Assembly: GCA_036652335.1 (NCBI GenBank)
Contig: JAVVWB010000004.1
Coordinates: 1 to 64,000 of the forward strand
Source of the DNA: JAVVWB01 sp036652335
Lineage (GTDB): Bacteria; Synergistota; Synergistia; Synergistales; Synergistaceae
DNA length: 64,000 nucleotides
Direction: 5' to 3'
The notes under the pieces were generated by a model. That model worked only from the letters and a program-made list of their open reading frames with translations. It was not told where the DNA came from and did no database searches. The position numbers and the translations under genes were made by a program. The stretch's first letter is position 1; each line of letters begins with the position of its first letter. Of the stretch, positions 32,737 through 41,838 are shown one piece after another.

Positions 32737-33950
32737 TATTCATGTATAATGATTTTTTGAGTATGTTCTCTTCCGATATTACCGTTATCAGTTAGTTGTT
32801 CCCATATTTCACATGAATTAAGCTCATATTGCATAAGAGCCCTTGCATATTCTGAAATATGTGAGGCTTCTCCGTATCTTGAGATAATGGGTAATGTTGC
32901 ATTCTTTTTCATTTCTCTTAATAGCCTTTTCCCATTTTTATCCATTCCTAGCACACGTATGTATGGGACCCCAATTCGTTGAAAAGCACGGTTCCACCAG
33001 TGCGGTAAGTTTAATAATATGTGTATGGCACTGCGTTTGATTCTGCTTGATGGATAGCGTTTGCTAGTACATGCATCAATCCATTCCGAAAATGACGATG
33101 AAGAGAGTGCTTCTTTTTTTAATTTATATTCTAATCCTTCTGATATTTCAGCAATTTCAGCTATTTTATTGGTATCAGTTCTAATTAATATGTACCTAAG
33201 TAATTCCCATAATTTTTTGTGATTTGACACAGTGTGTCCAGAATTAATTGCATTTCTTGTTACAAATGCAGATTCTTCTGGTAGATATGAAAGAGCGCAC
33301 TCTGTATTGTTTTCATTTATAGCTTTTCTAATTGCAGTCGCACTTGGTATATTGGATAATTCGCTATCGTTGTACATAGATCCTATCCTTTTAACGTTAA
33401 ATGGGACTATGTCGTATTTTTTATTGTAAATTCTTTGTAAATATGATAAGCCCAAAAGATTATTAGATTTTTTTATAATATCATATGTTCCTGGAATGAG
33501 TTTATCTAGTGCTAAAGACCTTGATTCAACAAAAGAATATCCTTTTTCTAAAAAATACTTTAAATAGGACTTGAAAGGTTTGGGTTCTTCGTTTAAAATA
33601 TACAGGATATGCTGTGTGTCCCATTCTGGGTCTTCTAAACCAAAAGACAAATGTGTTACAATGCCAGTTGAGTTTAGAATATCTACTGCACCACTTGAAA
33701 AGGTACCAGCGTTATGAGAAGAGAAAACACAAGGCAATTCAAGAACCAAGCTTGCACCGCAGTCTAAGGCGACCTTGGTCCTTTCCCATTTGTTTAATAG
33801 GGAAGCTTCTCCTCTTTGGACAAAGTTTGATGAAAGTACAACAATAATATTTTCAGTTTCTAATTTTTTCTTGGTTTCACTTAAGTGATATTTGTGGCCA
33901 ATGTGAAAAGGGTTATACTCGGCAATAATTCCGACAACAGGAGTTTGCAT
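32736..33950 (-). CDS. tmcAL: tRNA(Met) cytidine acetate ligase TmcAL (YlbM family)
   Basis: 404 residues from the ATG at 33950; a GTG four codons earlier is possible but sits almost on its ribosome-binding site. The nucleotidyltransferase-like N-terminus GIIAEYNPFHIGHKYHL (HxGH, here HIGH) and VVLSSNFVQRGEASLLNKWERTK (shown in part) with VLELPCVFS are typical. The B. subtilis enzyme uses acetate and ATP to make N4-acetylcytidine at the wobble base of elongator tRNA-Met. It diverges from ackA, whose product also handles acetate; a link is possible but unproven. Confidence 0.88.
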   Translation of the reverse strand: MQTPVVGIIAEYNPFHIGHKYHLSETKKKLETENIIVVLSSNFVQRGEASLLNKWERTKVALDCGASLVLELPCVFSSHNAGTFSSGAVDILNSTGIVTHLSFGLEDPEWDTQHILYILNEEPKPFKSYLKYFLEKGYSFVESRSLALDKLIPGTYDIIKKSNNLLGLSYLQRIYNKKYDIVPFNVKRIGSMYNDSELSNIPSATAIRKAINENNTECALSYLPEESAFVTRNAINSGHTVSNHKKLWELLRYILIRTDTNKIAEIAEISEGLEYKLKKEALSSSSFSEWIDACTSKRYPSSRIKRSAIHILLNLPHWWNRAFQRIGVPYIRVLGMDKNGKRLLREMKKNATLPIISRYGEASHISEYARALMQYELNSCEIWEQLTDNGNIGREHTQKIIIHE

Positions 33951-34028
33951 AAAATTGTTCACCGTCCTTTGTATTTAAGGATACCACAAAGACGGCGTTA
34001 TTATAATAAGGGAGGCAATTTTGTAACA

Positions 34029-35228
34029 ATGAAAAACTTAGTAGTTAATTGCGGTAGTTCTTCTTTGAAATATCAGCTGGTCGATATGGACGGAGAAAAG
34101 GTTCTTGCAAAGGGACTTGTTGAGAGAATCGGAATCCACGGTTCAAAGATTAAACATTCAAAAACAGGTATGGACTCTGTTTCACGTGAAGTAGATTTTC
34201 CAACACATACAGATGCAATCAGATATGTATTTGAAATGCTTGTAGATGAAACATATGGTGCAGTAAAAAGCCTTGATGAGATATCAGCAGTAGGTCACAG
34301 AATAGTTCATGGCGGATGGAAATTTACTGAACCAGTATTAGTTACTGAAGAAGTAATTAAAGGGATTGAAGAAATAATTCCTTTTGCTCCTCTTCATAAC
34401 CCTGCTCACATTCAAGGTATTAGAGCAGTACAGGCTGTTCTCCCTTCACTTCCTAACGTAGTTGTGTTTGATACAGCTTTCCATCAGACAATGCCAGAAG
34501 AGGCATATGTATATGGTTTGGAATATAAATACCTCGAAGATTATCATATTCGTAAGTATGGTTTTCATGGAACAAGTCATAATTATGTATCACACAGAGC
34601 AGCTGAGATGCTTGGAAAAGACATCAAAGATCTCAAAATTGTAACATGCCACCTTGGTAATGGTAGCTCAATAACAGCTGTAGAAAATGGTAAATGTGTA
34701 GATACAAGCATGGGCTTTGCACCTCTCGAAGGTGTGTTGATGGGAACAAGAAGTGGAGATATTGACGGAGCAGCAGTTGTCTACCTCTCAAGAATTCTTG
34801 GTGATCCAGATGCAGTAAGCGATGCACTTCAGAAGAAGGGTGGACTACTTGGACTCTCAGGGATTTCAAGTGATCTTCGCGATGTTGAAGAAGCAGCAGC
34901 AGCCGGTAATCCAAGAGCACAGCTTGCACAAAACAAGTTACTATATGGAGTAAAGAAATACATTGGTTCCTATGCAGCTGCTATGAATGGTATGGATGTC
35001 CTTGTTTTCACAGCAGGTATTGGTGAAAATGGTATTGCTTTCCGTGAAGAAATTTGTAACGGTCTTAGCTACTTCGGTATTAAAATTGATTCAGAAAAGA
35101 ATAACTGCCGTGGAAAAGAAGTCATTATTAGTACACCTGATTCACGCGTAACAGTAATGGTTGTTCCTACGGAAGAAGAAATGATGATTGCACGCGATAC
35201 AAAGCGTTGCGTAGAAAATTTAAAGTAA
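34029..35228 (+). CDS. ackA: Acetate kinase
   Basis: 399 residues from the ATG at 34029; GGAGG lies 13 bases upstream, a rather long spacing. Family motifs: LVVNCGSSSLKYQLV, GHRIVHGGWKFTEPV, VFDTAFHQTMPEEAYVYG, KYGFHGTSHNYV, HLGNGSSITAVENGK and VFTAGIGENG. It interconverts acetyl phosphate and acetate with ATP gain, which suits a fermenter of amino or organic acids. No pta gene adjoins it. Codon bias suggests strong expression. The next gene starts 5 bases after the stop. Confidence 0.97.
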   Translation: MKNLVVNCGSSSLKYQLVDMDGEKVLAKGLVERIGIHGSKIKHSKTGMDSVSREVDFPTHTDAIRYVFEMLVDETYGAVKSLDEISAVGHRIVHGGWKFTEPVLVTEEVIKGIEEIIPFAPLHNPAHIQGIRAVQAVLPSLPNVVVFDTAFHQTMPEEAYVYGLEYKYLEDYHIRKYGFHGTSHNYVSHRAAEMLGKDIKDLKIVTCHLGNGSSITAVENGKCVDTSMGFAPLEGVLMGTRSGDIDGAAVVYLSRILGDPDAVSDALQKKGGLLGLSGISSDLRDVEEAAAAGNPRAQLAQNKLLYGVKKYIGSYAAAMNGMDVLVFTAGIGENGIAFREEICNGLSYFGIKIDSEKNNCRGKEVIISTPDSRVTVMVVPTEEEMMIARDTKRCVENLK

Positions 35229-35233
35229 AATTA

Positions 35234-35794
35234 ATGTCAGAGTTTTTTGAAAAAGTGCCTGAAGAATGGGATAAGAGCTTTTCTTGCTCTATTGTTCCAA
35301 AAGACGGTGCAGAGTATTTAACTTCTTTTCTTCTTACTGTATCTAAGCCCATCAGCTACTGGTCTCAGATATACAAGATTGAAAAAGATATTTACGTAGA
35401 GATAAAAGCTGTAAAAACAGATAACAACGTACTTCTTACTATTTCTTTACAGACCTCAGCGACTCTTCCATGTTTTAGATGTTTAGAACCTGCTACCGTC
35501 GATGTGACAGGAACCCTAAATTACGTCTTAACTTCGGATAAGATTGATGAAGATGAAGAAGATTTGGATTTTGAAGTTTTGACAATAAAATCATGGGATG
35601 AGAAAATTGACTTGTCCTCATTGATTTGGGAAGTTCTTGTAACATCTCTTCCCGTGAGAGCAATTTGTTCACACGATTGTTTAGGACTCTGTAATCACTG
35701 CGGAGCTAACTTAAACAATGGGAAATGTAAATGTGAGAAACAAAACGGAGACCCACGTTTTGATGTTTTACGAACATTTATAAAAGAAAAATAA
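35234..35794 (+). CDS. YceD/DUF177 family protein
   Basis: 186 residues from the ATG at 35234. The C-terminal signature CSHDCLGLCNHCGANLN followed by CKC and DPRFDVLRTF matches the DUF177 (YceD) family, which nearly always stands before rpmF. E. coli YceD and its plant relatives are linked to 23S rRNA accumulation and 50S assembly. The Cys residues could bind zinc. Here too rpmF follows, after an 82-base gap. Confidence 0.88.
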   Translation: MSEFFEKVPEEWDKSFSCSIVPKDGAEYLTSFLLTVSKPISYWSQIYKIEKDIYVEIKAVKTDNNVLLTISLQTSATLPCFRCLEPATVDVTGTLNYVLTSDKIDEDEEDLDFEVLTIKSWDEKIDLSSLIWEVLVTSLPVRAICSHDCLGLCNHCGANLNNGKCKCEKQNGDPRFDVLRTFIKEK

Positions 35795-35876
35795 AAAAAT
35801 AACTGCAAAAAATTAAAATTAGTGATAGAATTGCACTGGCGATTTAACGCCGAAGATTTAAGGGGGGAAACAAAGA

Positions 35877-36071
35877 ATGGCAACTCCAAAAAGAAGAGTA
35901 TCCCACTCACGTACGCATGAACGTAAATCACAGTGGCTTGGAGCACTATCAGCACCTAGCCTCACAGCATGTTCACATTGCGGCGAGATGATCGAGACAT
36001 ACCGCGCATGTCCTGCATGTGGTTACTACAAAGGACGTCAGGTTGTTAAAGTTTCTGCTGACGCAGAATAG
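35877..36071 (+). CDS. rpmF: 50S ribosomal protein L32
   Basis: 64 residues: ATPKRRVSHSRTHERKSQW at the start, then two CxxC pairs (CSHCGE and CPACGYYKGR) forming the zinc ribbon of the C+ type. A ribosome-binding AGGGGGG stands before the ATG. The order DUF177-rpmF-fapR/plsX-fab is classic. Here a terminator and a new promoter separate rpmF from fapR. Confidence 0.97.
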   Translation: MATPKRRVSHSRTHERKSQWLGALSAPSLTACSHCGEMIETYRACPACGYYKGRQVVKVSADAE

Positions 36072-36099
36072 TAACACCTAATATATCTCGAATAAGATT

Positions 36100-36130
36100 A
36101 CGAGGCCCGTTTAGGGTCTCGTTTTTTTTA
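36100..36130 (+). terminator. Intrinsic terminator after rpmF
   Basis: ACGAGGCCC pairs with GGGTCTCGT (one wobble) around GTTTA, followed by eight T. Confidence 0.92.
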
Positions 36131-36161
36131 TCTAAATTATAATAAAAATGCACAAAAACTA

Positions 36162-36190
36162 TTGACAGAAGTTGTAATATATAATATCTT
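36162..36190 (+). promoter_or_regulatory. Promoter of the fatty-acid operon
   Basis: TTGACA (36162-36167) is perfect; TATCTT (36185-36190) after 17 bp is the best-spaced -10. A nearby TATAAT (36180-36185) has too short a spacer. Confidence 0.6.
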
Positions 36191-36198
36191 AACTGGTA

Positions 36199-36215
36199 TT
36201 AAGACCAGCTACTAA
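36199..36215 (+). promoter_or_regulatory. FapR operator
   Basis: TTAAGACCAGCTACTAA matches 13 of 17 positions of the B. subtilis FapR palindrome TTAGTACCTGGTACTAA as I remember it. It lies at the expected transcription start, just before fapR, where bound FapR would block transcription until malonyl-CoA releases it. Confidence 0.65.
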
Positions 36216-36237
36216 ATTAGTGAAGAGGGGGATTAAA

Positions 36238-36804
36238 ATGCGCTCAGAAACAAGAAAAGAAAGACACAAGCAATTAGTGTCTCTGTTGCGTGATAATCCA
36301 CTTTTGACAGATGAAGAGTTAGCTATATCTCTCTCTGTTAGTCTCAGTACCTTACGTTTAGATAGAGGACTTTTGGGGATTCCTGAATTAAGAGAAAGGA
36401 TGCGCTCTATGGCCGAAAATGCCAATAGTCGTCTTAGATCACTTAAATCAGATGAAGTTGTAGGAGAACTATTGGAACTAGAGCCTAATGTATCTGCGTT
36501 ATCTGTTTTATCAGCAACGGAAGATATAACTTTTAGGCATACAAATATAGTGAGTGACTACTACATTTACTCACAGGCGGCATCTCTTGCGATTGCAACT
36601 ATAAACGAAGACATGGTGGTAATAGGTGCAGCAAGAATTAGATATAGAAAACCTGCATTCATTGGTGATAAGATATTAGCGCGTTCAAAGGTTGGAACGT
36701 TTAAAGGCAATAAATATGTTGTAAGTGTTCACTCAAGCGTTGATGGTAAAGAAATGTTTGTTGCACGCTTTGTTGTGGTTGCAAAAAATGAATTTATACA
36801 ATAG
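36238..36804 (+). CDS. fapR: Fatty-acid and phospholipid synthesis repressor FapR
   Basis: 188 residues from the ATG at 36238, which follows GAGGGGG. The N-terminal helix-turn-helix (about residues 5-55: KERHKQLVSLLRDNPLLTDEE in part, with LSVSLSTLRLDRGLLGIPELR) is joined by a long helix to a hot-dog fold domain (about 75-185) with IVSDYYIYSQAASLAIA and RYRKPAFIGD. FapR senses malonyl-CoA in the hot-dog domain and controls fab genes and plsX. It heads the operon it most likely regulates, with an operator-like palindrome in front. Confidence 0.92.
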   Translation: MRSETRKERHKQLVSLLRDNPLLTDEELAISLSVSLSTLRLDRGLLGIPELRERMRSMAENANSRLRSLKSDEVVGELLELEPNVSALSVLSATEDITFRHTNIVSDYYIYSQAASLAIATINEDMVVIGAARIRYRKPAFIGDKILARSKVGTFKGNKYVVSVHSSVDGKEMFVARFVVVAKNEFIQ

Positions 36805-36819
36805 ACGGAGGTCTTTTTT

Positions 36820-37830
36820 ATGCTTATAGCTCTTGATGCAATGGGTGGCGACTATGCACCGTTAGAGCCATGTCATGGTGCTATTCTAGCCTGTCAGAAT
36901 AATCCGAACCTCGAGGTTATTTTAGTAGGTGATACAGAAAAAATTTCAAAAATAATAGAAAAAGTCGATGAGTCAGTAAAGAGTAGACTTAAAGTTTTAC
37001 ATGCAAATGAAGTTATATCTACAAATGACTCTCCTTCTATATCTATACGCAGAAAGAAAGAATCAAGCCTTGTAAAATGTTTTGACTTGGTTAAATCAGG
37101 TGAGGCAGACGGAGTTGTTTCCTCTGGTAGCACTGGAGCTATAGCTGCTGGTGGAGTATTACTTTTGGGGCGTATCCCTGGTATAGATAGACCTGGCTTA
37201 GGTGCCATGCTGCCGCTTTTGAATAAATCTACATTGTTGATGGATGTAGGCGGAACGGTTCGTTGTAAGCCTATAAATCTTTTCCAATTTGCTCATATGG
37301 GTGCAATATATATGAAGCTGTTTCACAATATAGAAAATCCGTCAATACGGCTCCTATCAAATGGGGAAGAGGTGACAAAGGGAGACGAAGTAATCGCTGC
37401 TTCACGAGAGATGTTGGAAGCAAGTGATCTCAACTATCAGGGATTTGCAGAAGGTAAGGATATACCAAACGGTATATCTGACGTTGTTGTTTGTGATGGG
37501 TTTAGTGGTAATATATTAATTAAATTTGGAGAAGGTCTTGGGGAGCTTCTTAAAAATCAAATAAAACAAGAAAGTAGCCATATACTTTCTAAAATTGGAT
37601 TTCTATTTATGATTCCAGCACTGAAAAGGATACTTGGGCGCTTTGATTGGGAAAAAGTGGGAGGATCTCCGCTCTTAGGTGTAAATGGTACAGTCGTTAA
37701 AGTACACGGACGTTCGAAAAGAAAAGCTATTTCCTATGCACTGTTGGGAGCAGCTAATTTTATAGAGCAAAAGGGCGTAGAAAGAATACGTGAAGAAATA
37801 GCTAAGGAGAATATTAATGGGATTTGTTAG
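36820..37830 (+). CDS. plsX: Phosphate acyltransferase PlsX
   Basis: 336 residues. MLIALDAMGGDYAPLEP at the start, VVSSGSTGAIAAGGVLLLGRI, LMDVGGTVRCKPINLFQFAHMG (shown in part: LMDVGGT), and VVCDGFSGNILIKFGEG are the family hallmarks. PlsX makes acyl phosphate from acyl-ACP for phospholipid synthesis at the membrane surface. GGAGGT precedes the ATG. It overlaps fabH by 14 bases. Confidence 0.96.
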   Translation: MLIALDAMGGDYAPLEPCHGAILACQNNPNLEVILVGDTEKISKIIEKVDESVKSRLKVLHANEVISTNDSPSISIRRKKESSLVKCFDLVKSGEADGVVSSGSTGAIAAGGVLLLGRIPGIDRPGLGAMLPLLNKSTLLMDVGGTVRCKPINLFQFAHMGAIYMKLFHNIENPSIRLLSNGEEVTKGDEVIAASREMLEASDLNYQGFAEGKDIPNGISDVVVCDGFSGNILIKFGEGLGELLKNQIKQESSHILSKIGFLFMIPALKRILGRFDWEKVGGSPLLGVNGTVVKVHGRSKRKAISYALLGAANFIEQKGVERIREEIAKENINGIC

Positions 37831-38788
37831 CGGACGTAAAGTCAAAATATTAGGTACGGGTATATATGTCCCTGAAAAAGTAATGTATAACTCTGAGTTT
37901 GAATCATTCTTAGATACAAGTGATACGTGGATTAGAGAAAGAACTGGTATAGAGAAAAGACATTTTGCAGCAAAGGGACAAAAATGTAGTGATTTAGCTT
38001 ATTTAGCTGCTCTTGATGTTCTCAAGAAGACAGGATTGCCAGTAGAAAAATTAGATATGATTATAATTGCTTCAAATACACCTGATTCACTTATTCCGTG
38101 TATGGCATCTAAAGTACAAGGTAGGTTGAATGCTGTGAACGCTGGTGCATATGATCTCCAAGCTGGTTGTACGGGAAGTTTAACAGCTATGCAGAATGCT
38201 ATAATGGGTATCGCTTGTGGACTATGGGATAATGTTTTGGTTATTGGATCTGAAGCATTTGAGAAGATTATGGACTGGTCAGACCGTGGAACTTGTATAT
38301 TGTTTGGAGATGCTGCAGGTGCATGTATTTTATCTGTAGCGGATGAGAGTGAAAAACAATTCTTTATCTCCGCTAAATTGACTGCTGACGGATTAAAACA
38401 CGACTACATAACAAATGAAAATAATGGCGATAATGAACACAACTACCTTCGTATGAAAGGTCATGATGTATTTAAGTATGTAAGTTTGAATTTACCCAAA
38501 TTTATAAATGAATTTTGTAGTGAGTCTAAGGTTGATCCAACTGACGTCGATTTTTGGGTGCTTCATCAGGCTAATACTAGGATCATTGATGGTGTATTTA
38601 AAAGGGTAGGAATATCAACAGACAGAACTTTACTTAATTTGGGAAAATATGGTAACACTTCTGCTGCATCAATGCTTGTTGCATTAGATGAGTCATATAG
38701 AGAAGGACGTATAAAGAGGGGCGAAAAAGTTGCTTTTATCGCTTTTGGTGCAGGGATGACTTTAGGCGGATTGCTCTATAACGCATAA
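37817..38788 (+). CDS. fabH: Beta-ketoacyl-ACP synthase III
   Basis: 323 residues. Catalytic triad: Cys118 in DLQAGCTGSL, His250 in WVLHQANTRI and Asn280 in GKYGNTSAAS. The N-terminal DTSDTWIRERTGIEKRH block is standard. It condenses acetyl-CoA with malonyl-ACP to begin fatty-acid synthesis. AAGGAG before the ATG lies inside plsX, so translation is coupled. Confidence 0.96.
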   Translation: MGFVSGRKVKILGTGIYVPEKVMYNSEFESFLDTSDTWIRERTGIEKRHFAAKGQKCSDLAYLAALDVLKKTGLPVEKLDMIIIASNTPDSLIPCMASKVQGRLNAVNAGAYDLQAGCTGSLTAMQNAIMGIACGLWDNVLVIGSEAFEKIMDWSDRGTCILFGDAAGACILSVADESEKQFFISAKLTADGLKHDYITNENNGDNEHNYLRMKGHDVFKYVSLNLPKFINEFCSESKVDPTDVDFWVLHQANTRIIDGVFKRVGISTDRTLLNLGKYGNTSAASMLVALDESYREGRIKRGEKVAFIAFGAGMTLGGLLYNA

Positions 38789-38822
38789 CACGAAAGAATA
38801 TATTTTAATAACGGGTGATTAT

Positions 38823-39767
38823 ATGTTTGAGAAAAACAGAATATCAAATTTATTAAAGATTAAATATCCAATTTTACAGGGTGGTATGGCTTGGGTCGCT
38901 GATGCAGATCTTGCAGCCGCAGTAAGTAATGCAGGTGGCTTAGGCATAATTGCTGCTGCGAGTATGCCTGCTGAACTTTTAGAAAAAGAAATAATAAAAG
39001 TAAAGACTCTAACAGATAAGCCATTTGGTCTTAATATAATGTTAATGTCTCCTACTGCGGATGATGCTATGGAGATTGCTGCTAAGTATTCTGTCCCTAT
39101 TGTTACAACTGGTGCTGGACTTCCAGGAAAAGTAATAGAAAGATTAAAACCGCTCGGTACTATCATAGTTCCAGTTGTTGCTTCTGTCGCACACGCTGAC
39201 AGAGTTCAGAAACAGGGGGCTGATGCTGTTGTTGCTGAAGGAAGTGAAGCGGGGGGCCATATTGGAGAGATCAATACAATGGCTTTGATACCTCAAGTTG
39301 TTAATTCCGTTTCTATACCTGTTATAGCAGCTGGAGGAATCGCTGATGCGAGAGGCGTATTAGCAGCTTTTGCGCTTGGTGCAGAAGGAGTTCAGGTTGG
39401 GACTAGGTTTGTATGTGCTACAGAATGTAATGTACACGACAATTACAAGAATAAAATTCTAAAAGCTAATGATAGGTCTACTGTTGTTACTGGACGTCCA
39501 CTAGGGCACCCTGTTAGAGGGATAAAGAATAAACTTACAAGAGAATACGAACTTTTGGAAAAAAATGGTGCTCCACTTGAAGAACTAGAAGCTCTTGGTG
39601 TTGGTAAACTTAGAAATGCTGTTGTTGACGGAGATATGGATTGGGGTGCAATTATGTCTGGGCAGTCAGCAGGCTTGGTTAATAAGATAGAACCTGCATT
39701 AGATATAATAAAAGATTTAACAGATATACAAACAAAATATGATGAAATTATAATGAGGTTAGGCTAA
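38823..39767 (+). CDS. fabK: Enoyl-ACP reductase II (FMN type)
   Basis: 314 residues with an FMN TIM barrel: YPILQGGMAWVADADLAAAVSNAGGLG (shown in part: PILQGGMAWVADADLAA), FGLNIMLM, VEGSEAGGHIGE (here VAEGSEAGGHIGE) and VIAAGGIADARG. FabK replaces FabI in several groups and is insensitive to triclosan. The same fold occurs in nitronate monooxygenase, but the position inside a complete fab operon with no other enoyl reductase favours FabK. Its stop overlaps the fabD start. Confidence 0.93.
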   Translation: MFEKNRISNLLKIKYPILQGGMAWVADADLAAAVSNAGGLGIIAAASMPAELLEKEIIKVKTLTDKPFGLNIMLMSPTADDAMEIAAKYSVPIVTTGAGLPGKVIERLKPLGTIIVPVVASVAHADRVQKQGADAVVAEGSEAGGHIGEINTMALIPQVVNSVSIPVIAAGGIADARGVLAAFALGAEGVQVGTRFVCATECNVHDNYKNKILKANDRSTVVTGRPLGHPVRGIKNKLTREYELLEKNGAPLEELEALGVGKLRNAVVDGDMDWGAIMSGQSAGLVNKIEPALDIIKDLTDIQTKYDEIIMRLG

Positions 39768-40711
39768 TGAGATATGCAATAATTTTCCCAGGACAGGGTG
39801 CTCAACGTCCAGGAATGGGAAAGGAATTTTTCGATAATTATGCTTCTGCTCGTGAAGTTTTTGAAATGGCAGATGATGCTCTAGGCTTTTCTCTAACGGA
39901 TATGATTTTTAATGGGACACCAGATGATTTAGCAAAAACTTCGATTACTCAACCATCTATTTTAACTGTAAGTATAGCTGCATTCAAAGCGTTGCAAGAA
40001 GAATTTGGAACAGACCTAACCCCAATATGCATGGCTGGGCACAGTTTGGGGGAGTACACATCTCTTGTTGCTTCAGGTGTCCTATCTATAGCTGATGGCG
40101 TAAAGCTAGTTCATTTAAGAGGAGATCTAATGCAAGAAGCTGTTCCTTTTGGTTTGGGAACGATGGCAGCAATAGTAGGATTGCCTTATGAAGAGGTTGA
40201 CTCTATTTGCAAACAGGTATCTCAGAATGAAGTTTGTCAAGCGGCTAATATAAATTCATCTACTCAAGTTGTTATTTCTGGACATACAACTGCTGTTGAA
40301 CGAGCAATAAAAATAATAGAACAAAATGGTAATATAAGAATAGTGCCTCTTAGAGTAAGTGCTCCTTTTCACTCTGATTTAATGAGGCCTGTGGCTGAAA
40401 AGCTAAAGGATGCTTTTGAAAAAATAGAATGGAATGATTCAAAAATTCCTATAATTGCAAATGCAACAGCATTGCCTGTTGAAAGCAAAAATGATATAAA
40501 GAGGGCGTTATACCTACAAACATTTTCACCTGTTCTTTGGGCTCAAAGCGTTGAAGCTATGGAACACAAAGTTGAGGGTTATATTGAACTTGGTCCAGGT
40601 AGTGTCCTCTCTGGTTTGGTAAGAAAAATATCAAAAATTCACAAACCATATCCTGTCTCAAGTACCGAAGAACTTGTAAAAGCGGTCTCGTTTCTTAGAG
40701 AGGAGTGCTAG
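39767..40711 (+). CDS. fabD: Malonyl-CoA:ACP transacylase
   Basis: 314 residues. IIFPGQGAQRPGMG at the start, nucleophile Ser93 in MAGHSLGEYTSL, Arg in LVHLRGDLMQEAVP, and His in RVSAPFHSDLM. It loads malonyl groups on ACP. It overlaps fabK and is followed directly by fabG. Confidence 0.96.
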   Translation: MRYAIIFPGQGAQRPGMGKEFFDNYASAREVFEMADDALGFSLTDMIFNGTPDDLAKTSITQPSILTVSIAAFKALQEEFGTDLTPICMAGHSLGEYTSLVASGVLSIADGVKLVHLRGDLMQEAVPFGLGTMAAIVGLPYEEVDSICKQVSQNEVCQAANINSSTQVVISGHTTAVERAIKIIEQNGNIRIVPLRVSAPFHSDLMRPVAEKLKDAFEKIEWNDSKIPIIANATALPVESKNDIKRALYLQTFSPVLWAQSVEAMEHKVEGYIELGPGSVLSGLVRKISKIHKPYPVSSTEELVKAVSFLREEC

Positions 40712-40714
40712 TTG

Positions 40715-41452
40715 ATGTCTCAAGAAGTTGCTTTGGTAACAGGAGCAAGCAGGGGAATTGGTAAAGCAATAGCATTAGAACTTGCTAAGTCGGGTTATAA
40801 AGTTGCGGTAAATTACAATTCATCCTCTGTTGCTGCTGAAGATATTGTTTCAGAAATAATAAAAAATGGTGGAAATGCATGTGCTGTAAAAGCTAATGTT
40901 TCTTCATTAGAGCAAGTGAAAGATATGTTTAAAGAAGTTTCTGAAAAACTTGGAAATGTAGATGTATTAGTTTGTAATGCAGGCATAACAAAGGATAATC
41001 TCTTGATGAGAATGAAAGAAGAAGAATGGGATTCTGTAATTTCTTCTGATTTATCATCTTTTTATTATTGTACAAAAGAGGCAATAAGACCAATGGTTAA
41101 AGCTAAAAAAGGTCGCATAATTGCTATTTCATCCGTTATTGGTTTAATAGGTAACCCTGGTCAGTGTAATTATGCTGCAGCTAAAGCAGGCATGATAGGT
41201 TTTGTAAAAAGTTTGGCAAAAGAGGTTGCATCAAGAGGAATTACTGTTAATGCAATAGCACCAGGGTACATAGATACAGATATGACCTCTACTCTTTCAG
41301 AAGAAGTAAGGAACGAGATTATGAGAAGTATTCCTGTCGGCAGAATAGGGAAACCTGAAGATATAGCAAAGGCAGTTTTATTTTTAGCATCAGATTCTGC
41401 ATCCTATATTCAAGGTCAAGTCCTTGCTGTAGATGGCGGAATGACAATGTAA
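40715..41452 (+). CDS. fabG: 3-oxoacyl-ACP reductase
   Basis: 245 residues from the ATG at 40715; GAGAGGAG lies within the end of fabD. It is a short-chain dehydrogenase with the NADPH loop VTGASRGIGKAIAL, CNAGITKDNLLM, catalytic Ser in ISSVIGLIGNPGQCNYAAAKAG (Ser, Tyr and Lys all present; string shown in part: NPGQCNYAAAKAG) and the C-terminal YIQGQVLAVDGGMTM. It reduces beta-ketoacyl-ACP. Confidence 0.95.
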   Translation: MSQEVALVTGASRGIGKAIALELAKSGYKVAVNYNSSSVAAEDIVSEIIKNGGNACAVKANVSSLEQVKDMFKEVSEKLGNVDVLVCNAGITKDNLLMRMKEEEWDSVISSDLSSFYYCTKEAIRPMVKAKKGRIIAISSVIGLIGNPGQCNYAAAKAGMIGFVKSLAKEVASRGITVNAIAPGYIDTDMTSTLSEEVRNEIMRSIPVGRIGKPEDIAKAVLFLASDSASYIQGQVLAVDGGMTM

Positions 41453-41523
41453 AGAAAAGTTTATTTTTAAGCTTTTTTACTATATTTTTCACAAAAGTGT
41501 TAATTTGAAGGGAGGTGAACGGC

Positions 41524-41775
41524 ATGAAAATAGAAGAAGTACAGGCAAAACTAAAGGATATCGTAATTGATAGACTAAACGCAGAAGAAGATCAGATTAA
41601 GCCCGAAGCATCATTTGTCGAAGACCTTGGAGCAGATTCACTTGATATCGTTGAACTTATTATGGGTATCGAAGAAGAGTTTGACATCGAAATCCCTGAT
41701 GAAGATGCAGAAAAGCTCACAACTGTTGGAGAAGCATTGTCTTATGTAAAGACAAAACTTGGAACAGAAGAATAA
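41524..41775 (+). CDS. acpP: Acyl carrier protein
   Basis: 83 residues from the ATG at 41524, after GGGAGGTG. The phosphopantetheine attachment Ser39 lies in EDLGADSLDIVELIM. The protein is strongly acidic, as usual, and its codon use is biased toward high expression. It lies between fabG and fabF as in many fab operons. Confidence 0.97.
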   Translation: MKIEEVQAKLKDIVIDRLNAEEDQIKPEASFVEDLGADSLDIVELIMGIEEEFDIEIPDEDAEKLTTVGEALSYVKTKLGTEE

Positions 41776-41838
41776 TTTAAATACCGTATATGGGGGGTCA
41801 TACCGGTTATGACTCCCTAAAGGTATGGAGGGTAAAAA